64,000 nucleotides of DNA from Pseudoalteromonas sp. SMS1 (GTDB lineage Bacteria; Pseudomonadota; Gammaproteobacteria; Enterobacterales; Alteromonadaceae). The DNA lies in the NCBI RefSeq assembly GCF_021530565.1, contig NZ_JAKGBI010000009.1:62001-126000 (forward strand), in the 5' to 3' direction. A program made the translations under genes and the position numbers. This document shows, piece after piece, positions 29,501 to 37,698 of the stretch (its first letter is position 1; each line of letters starts with the position of its first letter). Below the pieces are notes generated by a model. The model did not search any database and was not told the DNA's origin. It saw nothing but the letters and a program-made list of their open reading frames with translations.

Positions 29501-30707
29501 AACCAAAATAAAAAACTAATGTATCGCCCAAAGTACCCACATGATAGGCTCCAAACCTCGTCGCGATGTCAATGCATTGTTGAAGCTGGTCCGCATGCAT
29601 AGTATCGATGACATCTTGCGCACCATCATGTGCACTATTTAACGGTTCACATCCCAATATGATGCAGAGTATGGTTACCTGTTTTCTCTCCGCTAACCTA
29701 GTGTATGACAACCCCGAACGTGTATCCGATATTGTTTGAGTGCGTGATTGCACCATCGTTTGTGTGGATTGCTCGGTAGGTACTGCCTCTAATTTTGAAC
29801 TGGCTGATGCAAGCGTGCCGACCAAGTTCGCAAAATTTATTTTACGAAAAACTTTGTATAGCTCTCCCGCATCCTTCGGCCTCTGATCTACTTTTTTATC
29901 TAGTACTCTGCGCATGAGTGACGCAGAGTCATGCCCTGCAAGCACATCCAACGGAATATTCGCAGGACTCAGTTGTTGATGGAATATTGACGCTAAACTC
30001 GAACCTCGCATGACGGTCTCTCCCGTCAAACACTCAAGAAAAACCAACCCCCAAACGTAAATGTCAGTTTGCGAGACCGGCGGTTCTCCACGTAATTGCT
30101 CTGGTGCACTATAAGCTGGCGTACCTAGTGTCTCTTGGGTTAGCGTGATGCTTTCATAGTCGAGTTTCCTTGCTTCTTGCACCAAACTACCGATACCAAA
30201 ATCTAGCACTTTGACATGTAACTTTGCACCGGCTTTTAACAACATAATATTTGCAGGCTTGATATCTCGATGGATAACCCCTTTTGCATGTGCATGCGCT
30301 AAGGCGTCTAGTACACCTGCCATCACTTCAGCAGCATCAACAGCAGATAAAGGGCCATGACTGGATAAAAACTCTTTGAGAGACTGACCATCGATATATT
30401 CATAAACAGCATAGATCAATCCTCCATCGCATTTTCCTCTATCGATTAACTGCACAACATTGGGATGATGGAGTCTGCTTATCAAATCGATTTCTCGGTG
30501 AAATCTGGCGACATAGCGATTTTTTTTATCTTCTTCAAGATCGGAAGCAATGCGAAGAAACTTAATCGCGACTAATTGTCCGGTGCTAACTTGTGTCGCT
30601 TTAAAAACCTCGCCAAAACCGCCTTGACCTATTTTCTCGAGTAACTGGTAGCGACTGGAGAAGAAGGAGTCTTGTATTTTTGAGCTATTCGAATGTGCAA
30701 TTAACAT
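26535..30707 (-). CDS. TOMM-system kinase/cyclase fusion: Ser/Thr kinase + cyclase-like + AAA ATPase + TPR (kinase 2)
   Basis: The 1390-aa protein is a clear paralogue of kinase 1: the first 170 residues align without a gap, with GQGGFG at 28-33, Lys49 and HRD at 146-148 in the same places. The cyclase-like domain (about 340-520) keeps GDTLVFYFGYP but lacks the first metal Asp (VTILCIILG), so catalysis is doubtful. Walker A GEAGIGKS is at about 570 and Walker B FVCEDLHWAD at about 705. The C-terminal 430 residues are TPR-like helices. It is probably cytoplasmic, with no membrane segment. It heads a minus-strand operon with the 380-aa protein and the amidohydrolase. Confidence 0.85.
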   Translation of the reverse strand: MLIAHSNSSKIQDSFFSSRYQLLEKIGQGGFGEVFKATQVSTGQLVAIKFLRIASDLEEDKKNRYVARFHREIDLISRLHHPNVVQLIDRGKCDGGLIYAVYEYIDGQSLKEFLSSHGPLSAVDAAEVMAGVLDALAHAHAKGVIHRDIKPANIMLLKAGAKLHVKVLDFGIGSLVQEARKLDYESITLTQETLGTPAYSAPEQLRGEPPVSQTDIYVWGLVFLECLTGETVMRGSSLASIFHQQLSPANIPLDVLAGHDSASLMRRVLDKKVDQRPKDAGELYKVFRKINFANLVGTLASASSKLEAVPTEQSTQTMVQSRTQTISDTRSGLSYTRLAERKQVTILCIILGCEPLNSAHDGAQDVIDTMHADQLQQCIDIATRFGAYHVGTLGDTLVFYFGYPRASDSDSRLSARAALEVVSRVQSKNALLKLSHGIVSSLKMGIETGSMVSLANNMPEGRAAHNAMEMARCASSGQIVCSKNVKQLLDAYINFELAPNSQSNLERYTLQGERQLEAFGFLRGTRKNPVFIGRDNELAFLLDAVDGNRQSLDEMDREALLLDTPCVHIEGEAGIGKSRLIFELRDKTTIKEHQVAQCLPEHVNNALYPILNLVRYRYAVDVLDSTTVLNSLKKIIDTQSNENEQSAIGLYILASWLNIVLPEGAELDGISPESQKDYLFDTIARLLCYQNGCHDESEDQGFLFVCEDLHWADPSSREFIKYFTNSSYFKAGRHVWVNTSREGIPKAFSSQPTHYLKVQKLSKESTQQFIEYLFDHEVLSNSLMSVLLERTDGIPLFIEELTLSLIRQSLVHKVNGQLQLKNEKSISSVPLTLRDSLQQRLDNLENSKDTAQLAATIGREFEYHLLVLASNKEEHRVQLDLEELIAAELIFKQRTVSGDKYIFKHALVRDNAYDSVAADYRVDSHISIARALEVYHQNQLDDNAWLIAAHYNFGNNIQKACAYGCIAVRRQVKLSNNSDAIEFGMKVREWSSQVSDITQRDELFFTATKLIMPAVLTLHGYGSQYVEDIYHEVKSMVDERGTEQLSELVASTLDVCEWMYFLNLHYRSKRQAARRLGMNILDKAYLKNDRQKIMIVKGHLGQAVVHDGDLLDGVQMLEQSIELYRPEDKALVNEYGTDVKCMTTAICSFCHFLSGNAIKALEYIEGSLKSAIEIDHAGSISNAFLFVGLLNLHLQDKQLVNDQYQLFKNRYSDVLSKSWHGRYIQVLDGCARGDTKYARENIDVLIHSGQGLAIGWYVPLLSDLYRQEGAYDIAIDLIESTVADLTRADELLSHPALLCELAQCYFALDKTISKRVAHTLQRAAELASQMNIWPYQLLAMVILGEYEVKLGQSVTQSSEIKQLLSFENSSRTYFYRRAMSLVNRTSTTKE

Positions 30708-31210
30708 ATTGTTAGTACTCTTTTATTATCCTTAAATCACAAGAGATACCACATATCTTCCCTCAGACTAAATGTATTTAGATTTCTATGAAGCACACCA
30801 CTTTAAGCTTAACTAAAAACATCATCAATACAAAAAAATAACACCATTAACAACACAAAACCAGTGGTAATCATTTTGATTACAAACATATTGCCGCAAT
30901 AGGGAATGACTATTTATTAAACAGGCAGCAAAGAGCATATCAATATTTTTTCCAAACAGCAGTTTTATTTTACAACGCTAGGAATATGAATTTTACGCTA
31001 TAAATTTCAGTAACTTACTTAATTTCGAATTCGCAAATCTGAACGCTTTTTATTACTTTAAGGTTAGATAATAGCGAGATAACACTGGAAAAGCGCATGG
31101 TGGCTCTGATGGACAGAGGAGTAAACGTGATTCTCTATAAAGGACTTCATAAAAGTCACTTTTACAATGCAAAACCAGGGTTTAGTATTTCCCCTTGTAT
31201 GCCAGCGACC
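30708..31210. other. AT-rich intergenic region upstream of kinase 2
   Basis: No supported gene. The one notable element is the inverted repeat at 30867-30883, listed separately. The region presumably holds the kinase 2 promoter; no convincing -35/-10 pair was picked out. Confidence 0.4.
30867..30883. promoter_or_regulatory. Perfect 7-3-7 inverted repeat upstream of kinase 2, putative operator
   Basis: GTAATCA-TTT-TGATTAC is a perfect inverted repeat 160 nt before the kinase 2 start. The binding protein is unknown; the size suits a dimeric helix-turn-helix regulator. Confidence 0.4.
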
Positions 31211-31579
31211 TTAAATCCAAACATCATTTTGCGCCGTCAGGTCTCCACCCGCATCACCAGTATTTACGACCCCGCTGGGTTCAATAATTAGAATATGGCA
31301 CTCTTGTGTAGCAACGGGTTTGTGCTCTTCTCCTTTTTCAACAACGTACAGCTCTCCATCGCTCAAAGACACAACTCGATCTCTGAAATGAATGTCTAAT
31401 GCGCCTTTTAGCACAAGAAATAACTCATCGGTATCATGATGTTTATGCCACGTAAATTCTCCCTGTACTTTAACCAGCTTTAGTTGATAATCATTCATCT
31501 TCGTAACCACTTTGGGTGACCAATGCTCATTGAACAAGGTCAGTTTTTGTGCCAAGTTTATCGCCGAGTTTGTATTCAT
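31211..31579 (-). CDS. Cupin-domain protein
   Basis: The 122-aa product is a small single-domain cupin. Motif 1 reads WHKHHDTDELFLVLKG with the His/His/Glu metal ligands, and motif 2 is VEKGEEHKPVA with the last His. Such proteins are metal-dependent oxygenases, isomerases or ligand-binding proteins; the substrate is unknown. The start at the second ATG (31579) is preferred because TAGGAG is eight bases upstream of it but only two from the first. It is divergent from a LysR-type gene 97 nt away, the usual layout for a regulator and its target. Confidence 0.82.
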   Translation of the reverse strand: MNTNSAINLAQKLTLFNEHWSPKVVTKMNDYQLKLVKVQGEFTWHKHHDTDELFLVLKGALDIHFRDRVVSLSDGELYVVEKGEEHKPVATQECHILIIEPSGVVNTGDAGGDLTAQNDVWI

Positions 31580-31676
31580 TTTCATTGCTCCTACGTCGTA
31601 TACAATCTAGATTAAGTTGCAATCAAATATGAATCAAATGTACATTTTTCAGATATGCATGAATTTGATACATAAT

Positions 31677-32603
31677 ATGGATTTAAGACAATTTGACCAA
31701 AATCTATGGCTGGTACTGGATGCGTTGTACAAAACTCACAGTGTTTCCGATGCCGCCGAGCGCTTAAGCTTAAGTCAATCAGCCATGAGCCACGCGCTAA
31801 AAAGACTCCGAGTGGCATTTAATGATCCTCTCTTTGTCCGGAACAATGGAAAAATGCGCCCAACTAAAAAAGCATCTGAAATTCGGCCTCTCGCCCAACA
31901 AGCGATTGAACTGCTAACCCAGCTTGCCAATGGGCTAGACACCTTTGACGTTAATACTTCTCAGCGGCAGTTTGTTATCGCTGCAACTGACTTTACTATT
32001 TCTCTATTTGTCTACCCATTGCTTTCAAAACTCGCTCAATCAGGAAGTAATATACGAATTAAAGTGATAGACCTGACAGCTGAGATCCCCGCATTTGATC
32101 TGTCCTCTAACCATATTGATTTAGTCCTGACCTTTAGTCATGAGCAGACAATCGCCACGAAACTGCACGCTCAGCAACTTTTTAAAGGCAACTATCGGGT
32201 CATCGCTCGATGCAATCATCCATGTATTTCGAGTACCCTCACCCTAGCAACCTACTTAAAAGCCAAGCATGTTTTAATTTCTCCTTGGGGAGGCGAGCAA
32301 GGTAGTTTAGATAGGGAGCTACGAAAACGAGGCTTGTCTCGCCACATTGCCGCCGTGCTCCCTCAATTAATGCATGTTGTTGAGCTGGTTAGTCACAGTA
32401 ACTTAATTGCGACTGTCCCAGCCGCCTCGCTCAGTCAACAAGCCTGTAACGATGTAATGATTTTAGAACCTCCACTGTCATTACCAGACTATAAATTGTT
32501 CATGGTATGGCATCCCTCGTTTAACCTAGACCAAGGTCTAATATGGCTGCGTTCTGAGCTCGAATCTATTGCAGCACAAATACTTGAAGGTAATTCATAC
32601 TGA
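31677..32603 (+). CDS. LysR-family transcriptional regulator
   Basis: The 308-aa protein starts MDLRQFDQNLWLVLDALY, the normal position for LysR proteins; an earlier frame adds 20 unsupported residues. The winged HTH spans about 20-60 (SVSDAAERLSLSQSAMSHAL), followed by the substrate-binding-like domain. The N-terminal wording and the F(V)RNNGKMRPT stretch suit the NodD/LeuO-like branch. It likely controls the divergent cupin gene or itself from the 97-bp gap, and possibly the TonB-dependent receptor downstream (121 nt). The effector is unknown. Confidence 0.9.
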   Translation: MDLRQFDQNLWLVLDALYKTHSVSDAAERLSLSQSAMSHALKRLRVAFNDPLFVRNNGKMRPTKKASEIRPLAQQAIELLTQLANGLDTFDVNTSQRQFVIAATDFTISLFVYPLLSKLAQSGSNIRIKVIDLTAEIPAFDLSSNHIDLVLTFSHEQTIATKLHAQQLFKGNYRVIARCNHPCISSTLTLATYLKAKHVLISPWGGEQGSLDRELRKRGLSRHIAAVLPQLMHVVELVSHSNLIATVPAASLSQQACNDVMILEPPLSLPDYKLFMVWHPSFNLDQGLIWLRSELESIAAQILEGNSY

Positions 32604-32724
32604 TACCTTTGGCATTTTGTTTACATAATTAAAACAAATGAGTTGCGCTTGCGTTTTATTTATGACAACTTCTACAGCAGGCAAAGCCGTTACAATAAAA
32701 AATAATTATATAGAGTAGTAAGTT

Positions 32725-35256
32725 ATGACAGGATCTCTTAAGCTATCACCAATAGCACTGGCACTATTAAGCAGTACCATGATGGCGCAAGCCAACGAGC
32801 CAACCGAAGAAAAAATTGAAACAATTTCAGTCCTCGGCTCCAAAGTCTCAAATCGCACAGCCACAGAATCAACCTCTCCCATCGATATTTTAGATACTGA
32901 ACAACTCAACAAAGGTGGTTTCACAGAATTAGGGCAAAGCCTCCAATCAATTGCTCCCTCTTTTAACTTTAGTAGAACGCAAGTATCGGACGGTTCGGAT
33001 TTATTTCGTCCAGCAACGCTCAGAGGATTACAACCAGATCAAACACTGGTGTTGATCAATGGTAAACGCAGACATACCCAAGCTATTTTTGGGCTATCAG
33101 GTACCGTTGGCGCAGGCGCGGCTGGAACGGACATGAATTCAATTCCAATGATGGCACTTAAAAATGTTGAAATTTTACGTGACGGTGCGGCTGCAAGATA
33201 TGGATCTGATGCCATCGCGGGTGTTATCAACCTGTCTTTAAATGACTCAACAGGCGTCACTACCGGATTTGTGCAAGGCAGCTCAACGGGTGAAGGCGAT
33301 GGCGACACCTATGCACTGGGCCTAAACAGGGGGTTTGATTTGGGCAATGAAGGGGGCTTTATCAATGTATCTCTGGAGTACAGAGATGCTGATGGCACCA
33401 ACCGAGCAGAGCGTGATACTGGTGGTTCTTCTACAACGCCTAAAGGCGACCTTTCAAACTCTGTGCGCTGGCGCCAAGGTAACTCAGACAGTGAATTTAT
33501 TTCCGTCTTTTACAATGCTGCCCTCCCATTAGGTGACAAAGAGTTATACTCATTCGCTGGCTACTCAAATCGTACAGCATTAGGCAATGGATTCTACCGA
33601 GATTTCGACCGTGCTGAGCGCAACGTACCTCAGGTTTACCCAGATGGTTTTCTGCCGCGTATAGATAACGAGGCCGAAGATATTTCTTTCGCAGTCGGGA
33701 TCAAAGGCGATATTAACCCAGACTGGAACTTTGATTTGTCGACCGTATATGGCGAGAACCAATACGATTACTCTTCATCCAACACAATCAATGCATCATA
33801 TGCTGCGGAATATCTAGCGAATAATCCGAATGCAAGCAGCCAAGATATCGCAAACAATGCAGGACCTAGGGGCGGTTATTCTGGCGGATTCCGTTTTGAT
33901 CAGTGGACCACCAATTTAGATATTAATGGGGTCATAGATAGAGCAAATGCTGAGCCAGTTTATCTCTCTATTGGCGCAGAATATCGCAAAGAAAATTACC
34001 AAATAGTCCCTGGTGAAGTTGCATCATATGCCTGTGGCGCTTCGAATGCAGAACGTTCATTTGCCTCTGTGATTAACTCAGAAGTATTCGCTGATTGTGG
34101 TTTTCAGGCATATCAAGGGTTACGACCAGATGCAGCAAACAGTGCATCGCGTTCCAGCCACGCAATTTATCTTGAAGCAGAGACCTTACTGAATGAGAAC
34201 TGGCTTGTTAGTGCTGCGCTGAGGTATGAAGATGTCTCAGATTCTGGTGACGACACGATTTGGAAATTAGCAACTCGCTATGAAGTAACTGAAGATTTGG
34301 CTATTAGAGCAGCCGCTTCGACAGGATTTAGAGCCCCTTCTCTTCAGCAGTCAGGCTACACAGCATTCACGACGACGTTAGGTGGTGACGGCTCGTTGGC
34401 AACATCATATACAGCAACTGCGGGCTCTCCTTTCCCATCGGCTTTGGGCATTGACGGATTAAAGCTTGAGTCTTCAGATAACTACAACTTAGGCTTAGCC
34501 TGGGATGTAAGCGGTAATTTGTCGCTGACCTTGGATTTCTATCAAATCAAAATCTACGACAGAATCAATTTAGGTAGCTTCATTGGCGCAGATAGCGCTG
34601 AGCTCAGCAATTTTGCCGACGCAAACACGGCGTTAAAGGCTACCGGTGCCGTTCAAGGGAACTTTTTCTCCAACTCATTAGATTCAACCACAAAAGGAGT
34701 GGATTTAATTGCATCTTACAACACCGACTTTGCCAGTGGTGAACTTGAAATTACCTTTGCTGCTAACAAAAATGAAACGACCATCGACAGGGTAAATTCA
34801 CCCGACGGTATTCCAGATACAATCGCACTCGACGAGCAGCGCCGCTCCTTCTTGACCCATGGACAACCGCAAGAGCGCGCTACTTTAACGTTTGATTACA
34901 AAGCAGAGCACTGGTCCTCATTGTTGAGATTCAATTACTTTGGAGAAACTGAGGTAAGCTATTTTGCTGGCAGACACATTGTTTTACCGGATTCTTTATC
35001 TCCAACTAATAGTTGGCAACAAACCAGCGTGGTTGAGTCCGCAGTATTAGTTGATGTGAACTTTGGGTATGAACTAACAGAGAACCTTAACTTGTCCGTC
35101 GGGATCGACAATCTATTTGACGAAACACCTGATGAACTTGGTGAAGATGAAGTATTAAACTTTATTACAAATGGCGCGATGCGTTACCCTCTCAGGGCAC
35201 TACCTTATGGCTTTGATGGCATGACTTATTACGCAAAAGTTAGCTTTAGCTTTTAA
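32725..35256 (+). CDS. TonB-dependent outer-membrane receptor
   Basis: The 843-aa protein has a signal peptide (LSPIALALLSSTMMAQA), a TonB-box-like ETISVLGS just after it, the plug domain (about 40-170, with LRGLQPDQTLVLINGKRRH and GSDAIAGVINL), and a 22-strand barrel ending in YAKVSFSF with the terminal Phe. It would import a scarce ligand using TonB energy. The plug wording resembles the large TonB-receptor groups of marine bacteria that take up carbohydrates, peptides or other organics rather than a clear siderophore receptor; the ligand cannot be read. It follows the LysR gene and ends with a long inverted repeat. Confidence 0.9.
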   Translation: MTGSLKLSPIALALLSSTMMAQANEPTEEKIETISVLGSKVSNRTATESTSPIDILDTEQLNKGGFTELGQSLQSIAPSFNFSRTQVSDGSDLFRPATLRGLQPDQTLVLINGKRRHTQAIFGLSGTVGAGAAGTDMNSIPMMALKNVEILRDGAAARYGSDAIAGVINLSLNDSTGVTTGFVQGSSTGEGDGDTYALGLNRGFDLGNEGGFINVSLEYRDADGTNRAERDTGGSSTTPKGDLSNSVRWRQGNSDSEFISVFYNAALPLGDKELYSFAGYSNRTALGNGFYRDFDRAERNVPQVYPDGFLPRIDNEAEDISFAVGIKGDINPDWNFDLSTVYGENQYDYSSSNTINASYAAEYLANNPNASSQDIANNAGPRGGYSGGFRFDQWTTNLDINGVIDRANAEPVYLSIGAEYRKENYQIVPGEVASYACGASNAERSFASVINSEVFADCGFQAYQGLRPDAANSASRSSHAIYLEAETLLNENWLVSAALRYEDVSDSGDDTIWKLATRYEVTEDLAIRAAASTGFRAPSLQQSGYTAFTTTLGGDGSLATSYTATAGSPFPSALGIDGLKLESSDNYNLGLAWDVSGNLSLTLDFYQIKIYDRINLGSFIGADSAELSNFADANTALKATGAVQGNFFSNSLDSTTKGVDLIASYNTDFASGELEITFAANKNETTIDRVNSPDGIPDTIALDEQRRSFLTHGQPQERATLTFDYKAEHWSSLLRFNYFGETEVSYFAGRHIVLPDSLSPTNSWQQTSVVESAVLVDVNFGYELTENLNLSVGIDNLFDETPDELGEDEVLNFITNGAMRYPLRALPYGFDGMTYYAKVSFSF

Positions 35257-35272
35257 AGCAATTCTTTGAATG

Positions 35273-35302
35273 GTAAACATCGAGCTGTAGCTCGATGTTT
35301 AC
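35273..35302 (+). terminator. Long perfect inverted repeat after the TonB receptor gene
   Basis: GTAAACATCGAGCT (35273-35286) is perfectly complementary to AGCTCGATGTTTAC (35289-35302), with a two-base loop. There is no clear U run, but the position 17 nt after the stop suggests a terminator or mRNA-end stabiliser. Confidence 0.6.
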
Positions 35303-36025
35303 TATAAATAATATGCCTGATCTCATCTTAAGCAATCAAACCGTTTACCCCTACGCATTAGCAACGCACCATTGCGCACCTATGAATAGACACAAAATCA
35401 AAATAACTGTCTATAAAGTACATTCAACTAAAAAAGGTTCTCGAATAAAATCATCAGATACTTAAGGTTAAAACACGGGGAGATATGAAAAGAAATTGTC
35501 CAACACCAATTAAAACACGCTATATAAAGTCGCATATAACGACTTTATTTCAATTACAATCTCACCCTACAGCAAGCAAAATTATTAAACTCTAAAAAAG
35601 TCATTACCTGCATTTATTTATAAAACAAGACCGGCCACACTACCTAAAACCCTGTATAGCTACACCTTAAACATTCCGTAAAATTTAAGAAATCATTAAT
35701 TACTAGGAAAAAACATTATTTATAAAAATAGAAATTACTAACTTACAGAAATGCCGATACAGCCCCTCACAACAGCGTATTAATGAACTACCCCTGCCAT
35801 TAAAAGGTAGATAGACTTACAATTAATCGTGCTTTCATAAAAGCACCTGCATACTTGCACACTCTCAAGTCAGTTCACAGTTTACGCTGACAAAGATAAT
35901 TTGTCCGTCTAAAAATAAAATGTATTACAAAGAGAAAGTGCACCAGTAATTCAGAAAATTTGAATCAGCACATCTGTAAAACAGGGCTTAGTTAACTAAG
36001 CCCTGTTTGCTCTGATTGTAAGCAG
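35303..36025. other. AT-rich intergenic region between TonB receptor and leader-peptide genes
   Basis: No convincing gene. A 36-codon plus frame at 35485-35595 (MKRNCPTPIK...) has GGGGAG two bases before its ATG but shows no recognisable features, so it is only a possibility. ATAAAGTCG (35524-35532) and CGACTTTAT (35540-35548) form a hairpin inside that frame. The right end holds the terminator of the leader-peptide gene. Confidence 0.4.
35979..36008 (-). terminator. Terminator of leader-peptide gene 1
   Basis: The 30-bp segment is a perfect palindrome with AAACAGGGCTTAG and CTAAGCCCTGTTT arms, followed on the minus strand by TTTTA. It lies 17 nt after the stop of the 46-aa peptide gene, which supports that gene being real. 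Confidence 0.8.
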
Positions 36026-36166
36026 TTATGCTGCTGGTGGCTCGTCGCCTCGTGCAGTCGTTAGATCAACGTCACTTGGGAGAGATGTACTACCATTGCC
36101 ACCTTTAACTTCCCGCAGCTCTTCTAATGACAGTTTTTTTAGACTCTTTTTCTTCAGTTTTATCAT
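36026..36166 (-). CDS. Double-glycine leader peptide 1 (putative natural-product precursor, 46 aa)
   Basis: This 46-aa frame is too short for ordinary gene calling. It begins MIKLKKKSLKKLSLEELREV and continues to KGG at 21-23, the Lys-rich amphipathic leader with an LxxLxLEEL...GG ending typical of precursors cut by bacteriocin-type peptidase-transporters. The core after GG starts NGSTSLPSDVDLTTARG and ends DEPPAA; it has five Ser/Thr and no Cys. A perfect terminator follows 17 nt downstream. A second gene with a related layout lies 320 nt upstream. It could be a substrate of the YcaO machinery or of enzymes elsewhere; no exporter or peptidase gene is in the window. Confidence 0.75.
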   Translation of the reverse strand: MIKLKKKSLKKLSLEELREVKGGNGSTSLPSDVDLTTARGDEPPAA

Positions 36167-36487
36167 ACTTCAACACTTATAAACATTAAACAAGGGACCT
36201 CATTCCCAATCAAGCATTCAGTATACTGGTTGACACTGAAAACACGAAAGGAATAGTGTTACATTTTGTACCGAATACGATATTCCTACTTTTAGTTAGA
36301 AAGTCGCCATTTAATAATTGGATTTTCAAGCTGTAAATATACAAATTAAATCAGAAAATACACGCCTTTTATAAACTGAGAACCCCACTCAAACAGGGAA
36401 ATAAAACTTAAAAATCAATTGCCATTATGCCAAACAAGTGAGAAAAAATATTAATACATATACCATGGCAAAATAAACCTGCGTTAA
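36167..36487. other. Intergenic region between the two leader-peptide genes
   Basis: No gene is seen. On the minus strand a TATACT -10-like element (36220-36225) lies about 55 nt before peptide gene 1, inside the palindrome CAGTATACTG; its -35 is poor. No terminator is evident after peptide gene 2, so the two may be partly cotranscribed. Confidence 0.4.
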
Positions 36488-36637
36488 TCACTCAACCGTG
36501 GGGGGTTCCATCAAGTCAGTTGTCGCTGTGACTTTATCTTGTAGGATAGAGGTATCCCCCCCGTAAACTCGTGCAGTTTGTTTAACCGTTAATTCCTTTA
36601 ACTTTACTTTTTTTAACTTTATTTTTTTAACCTTCAT
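36488..36637 (-). CDS. Double-glycine leader peptide 2 (putative natural-product precursor, 49 aa)
   Basis: The 49-aa frame has an AAAGAG ribosome site just before its ATG. It starts MKVKKIKLKKVKLKELTVKQ and reaches YGG at 25-27, a Lys-rich leader ending in double glycine like peptide 1. The core begins DTSILQDKVTATT and ends MEPPTVE. Both cores share TS(I/L), a D-x-V spacing followed by TT, and a final EPP, so the two genes are paralogous. There is no cysteine, so thiazole or lanthionine through Cys is excluded; Thr/Ser-based or backbone modification remains possible. Function is not known. Confidence 0.72.
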   Translation of the reverse strand: MKVKKIKLKKVKLKELTVKQTARVYGGDTSILQDKVTATTDLMEPPTVE

Positions 36638-37698
36638 ACTCTTTCAACTCGAAATTAAAAATTAAACACTACTTCAATAAAAAAAGAATATACAGAACAA
36701 AACTAGTCAAAATTAAAATACATAAATTATATCATCCAATGTTAATATTGAAAAAATTTATTAAATAACAAATTTACACAATATGAAAACTTTCATCCTA
36801 ATTATCTAAATCAGGATGATTAATTTAAAACATATAAGATTTCTAGATTATAGCTAGATTAAATCCAATACATACACACTGGCTTAACCAACAAAGCTCT
36901 AACGGGCAAGATCAAATGCTTAACTGGGCATAGTGTTTCATACACATTGGCCAATTTGGATGTGTAACCGTGCATAACATTATTGGAATCAAGAGTGGAA
37001 CCAACTAATGAAATTTGCAATAACAGGAAAAGGCCTCTTTTTAACTACCCGCCTCTTCCACACTACTCTTAGCAGGTTCATCTAGAACCATTAACATGTT
37101 TAATTTGCTAGAAAAAATAGCGAGACTTCAGCTTGTACAAAAAGGAGTATTGAACAGCAAAATTCAAGTTAATACAGATTCATTTACTCCCAATACTAAA
37201 CAAGATATGGGACTGACAACCATTGAAAAAACCGCTGAGTGGAAAAGTTATCTCTAAGGCCTCGATGGACAAAGGCCTAAATGTAGAGTTTAGAACTAAT
37301 TATGAGAGAAGCCATCCATAACCTTTGCAATCACAGAGTTACATCGGCAACGGTACAATGCAACACGCTAACTTTATCGTTAAACAAGCAACATGTTTCG
37401 CAATTGGTATGCCTATGAGCACTCTAAAGGCATTATAACTAAATCGCTAGGTAGGGGTCCTTATCAATAGCCTGTCGAGTTACAGTTTTTTAGACATGCC
37501 AGACGTACCTGTTTTCATAACAACACATTTAGTATTAGGAAGGTCAAAGATAACCCCCATAGATGAGCCAACTCACCCCGCTGGCGATCTTATACAATTC
37601 CAAATATTCATGTGAATAGAGAAGTATTAGTAAACCGATATTTTCCATAGCATACAACTTTACCCCTTATTGATAAAACCTTTAAAAATCATAAATTT
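36638..37698. other. About 1 kb AT-rich region with only unsupported short frames, possible gene remnants
   Basis: Short plus frames at 37096-37257 (53 codons, MFNLLEKIARLQLVQKG...) and 37496-37615 (39 codons, MPDVPVFITTHLVLGRS...) have protein-like wording but no ribosome site or recognised family. They could be debris of an insertion sequence or island gene. The segment lies next to the recombinase gene, where decay is common. No terminator for the recombinase was identified. Confidence 0.4.

Noticed and set aside
31097..31291. 64-codon plus-strand frame MVALMDRGVN... before the cupin gene
   Set aside because: It overlaps the cupin 3' end in antisense and has no family features; AGAGGAG near its start is inside the frame rather than upstream.
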